In this document: positions 44,216-44,910 of the stretch, piece after piece
How positions within the stretch are numbered: the stretch's first letter is position 1
Layout of the letters: every line of letters begins with the position of its first letter
The notes under the pieces: generated by a model
What the model was told of the DNA's origin: nothing
The model's input: the letters and a program-made list of their open reading frames with translations, nothing else
The model's database searches: none
Position numbers and translations under genes: made by a program
Assembly: GCF_013817345.1 (NCBI RefSeq)
Contig: NZ_JACDCW010000023.1
Location: 1 to 44,910 of the forward strand
Reading direction: 5' to 3'
Length of the DNA: 44,910 nt
Origin: Methylibium sp.
GTDB taxonomy: Bacteria; Pseudomonadota; Gammaproteobacteria; Burkholderiales; Burkholderiaceae_C

Positions 44216-44599
44216 GCTGCTTCTCGGGTGTAGATCAGCGCCGCTTTAGTGGCGGTGCAGCGGGTATCGACCCTGAACAGTCCCTAGCGAGCTCAAGCCA
44301 ATCGATGCTTCGCGAGGGTTGCGGCCGGCGACTGCCGCACCATCAGCTACGGTCCGGGCCACATTGCGGTCGTTCAAGCCCAGCCGGCTGCGACGCCAAG
44401 GGCCGGTGTCGGACCTACTGCAGAACTAGCCAGCAGCAGCGCAGGAACTGTGCCTTTCAAAGCTCGGGCCGACGATTGCTGCTCACGGCGCCGAATCCAC
44501 GCACGCGAACCCAAGCAAAAGTTGAAGGTGCGCTCTAAGCGGCGGCTTCGCAGCGGAAGCGGTCGTTCATCGGGTCCAACTTGAGGGTCCGCTCACAGT
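44216..44599. other. Intergenic region before the IS1182-type end
   Basis: About 380 bases without a credible gene. It contains GGGCCACATTGCGGTCGTTCA (around 44377-44397), similar to GACATTGCGGCCGTTCGTTG at about 29118-29137 in the earlier gene-poor stretch, suggesting a dispersed intergenic repeat. The kinase promoter should lie at the left end. Confidence 0.35.
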
Positions 44600-44910
44600 C
44601 GAGGCTGTGTGAAAACGCCTTGATTGGCTGAGGTGATCGCCTAAGGTGAGGCAACGCGACTTGGGGCGGGCCACATGAAGCGATTCATCGAAGGCGAGGA
44701 GCGCAGCCAGATCACGCTGCTGCCAGAGTGTCTGGACGACTACATCGCAGACGACAACCCAGTGCGAGTCGTTGATGTCTTCGTCAGAGGTGGCTCCGGT
44801 TGTTCGAACACCGAATCGGCTTCGATAAGTGGAGCCCTGCGGGTTTGATATCGGTGGAGAGTTGTCCACGGCGGCGGGCGGGCGTCGTTTGCGACGAACG
44901 CACGACCGAC
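44600..44910 (+). mobile_element. Left end of an IS1182-type element, decayed or cut by window edge
   Basis: GAGGCTGTGTGAAAACGCC at about 44601-44619 resembles the terminal repeat of IS1182-family elements. About 55 bases later a transposase frame begins at 44675. The frame breaks at 44846, so this copy is damaged, and the right end is outside the window if it exists. Confidence 0.6.
44675..44848 (+). pseudogene. IS1182-family transposase, N-terminal fragment
   Basis: The 57-codon frame starts MKRFIEGEERSQITLLPECL and continues DDYIADDNPVRVVDVFV, the conserved opening of IS1182 transposases. After residue about 37 the sequence becomes RGGSGCSNTESASIS and stops, with no further resemblance in frame. 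A frameshift or internal deletion is the likely cause. GGGGCGGG lies upstream as ribosome site. Confidence 0.75.

Noticed and set aside
1-44910. CRISPR array, tRNA or rRNA genes
   Set aside because: No regularly spaced direct repeats of CRISPR size and no cloverleaf or ribosomal RNA sequence was recognised on reading; weak tRNA-like structures cannot be excluded without a covariance search.

Overview
The window is a GC-rich chromosomal segment of a betaproteobacterium, most likely order Burkholderiales (Rubrivivax/Methylibium/Leptothrix-like). This rests on the company of genes: an mxa-type methanol-oxidation accessory cluster, OmpR/EnvZ, DusA, separate ispD and ispF, a PEP-CTERM protein and IS630/IS3/IS1182 elements. 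No taxonomic search could be run, so the placement is inference. No rRNA, tRNA or CRISPR array was recognised.

Layout. (A) 1-5113, minus strand: a methanol-dehydrogenase maturation module in the order mxaR-mxaS-mxaA-mxaC-mxaK-mxaL (MoxR AAA+ ATPase, DUF58, membrane-anchored periplasmic protein, VWA, MxaK, VWA). The last gene runs off the left edge. Most junctions overlap or touch; the exception is an inverted-repeat element between mxaA and mxaC. No dehydrogenase structural gene is in view. (B) 5308-12622: an Lrp/AsnC regulator divergent from a five-gene polyamine/omega-amino-acid catabolic operon (BauA-like transaminase, PuuD-like hydrolase, PuuA-like ligase, SpuC-like transaminase, PuuC-like aldehyde dehydrogenase). 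Putrescine would be gamma-glutamylated, transaminated or oxidised, dehydrogenated and hydrolysed. (C) 12695-19200: galE, dusA, a secreted Gly/Thr-rich duplicated protein, a SIMPL-domain protein, and ompR-envZ with a likely autoregulatory site.

(D) 19341-26606: ispF and ispD, a Phd/VapC pair, mfd, a ParD/ParE-type pair and serB. The two toxin-antitoxin modules sit on either side of mfd. The mfd gene carries an in-frame copy of a REP-like inverted repeat that also occurs between envZ and ispF. (E) 26640-28248: a truncated LysR gene joined to a truncated amidohydrolase (a deletion scar), then a CobW-family GTPase.

(F) 28249-44910: a gene-poor, mobile-element-rich signalling region. It holds a very large CheB-CheR-PAS-kinase-receiver gene cut by a complete IS630 element, a divergent stand-alone CheB-like methylesterase with a Cys-rich tail, a PEP-CTERM secreted protein, two soluble hybrid histidine kinases, a decayed IS3 element that appears to have rewritten the end of one kinase gene, and the left end of an IS1182-type element. 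Most long reading frames opposite these genes are antisense shadows caused by high GC and were left out.
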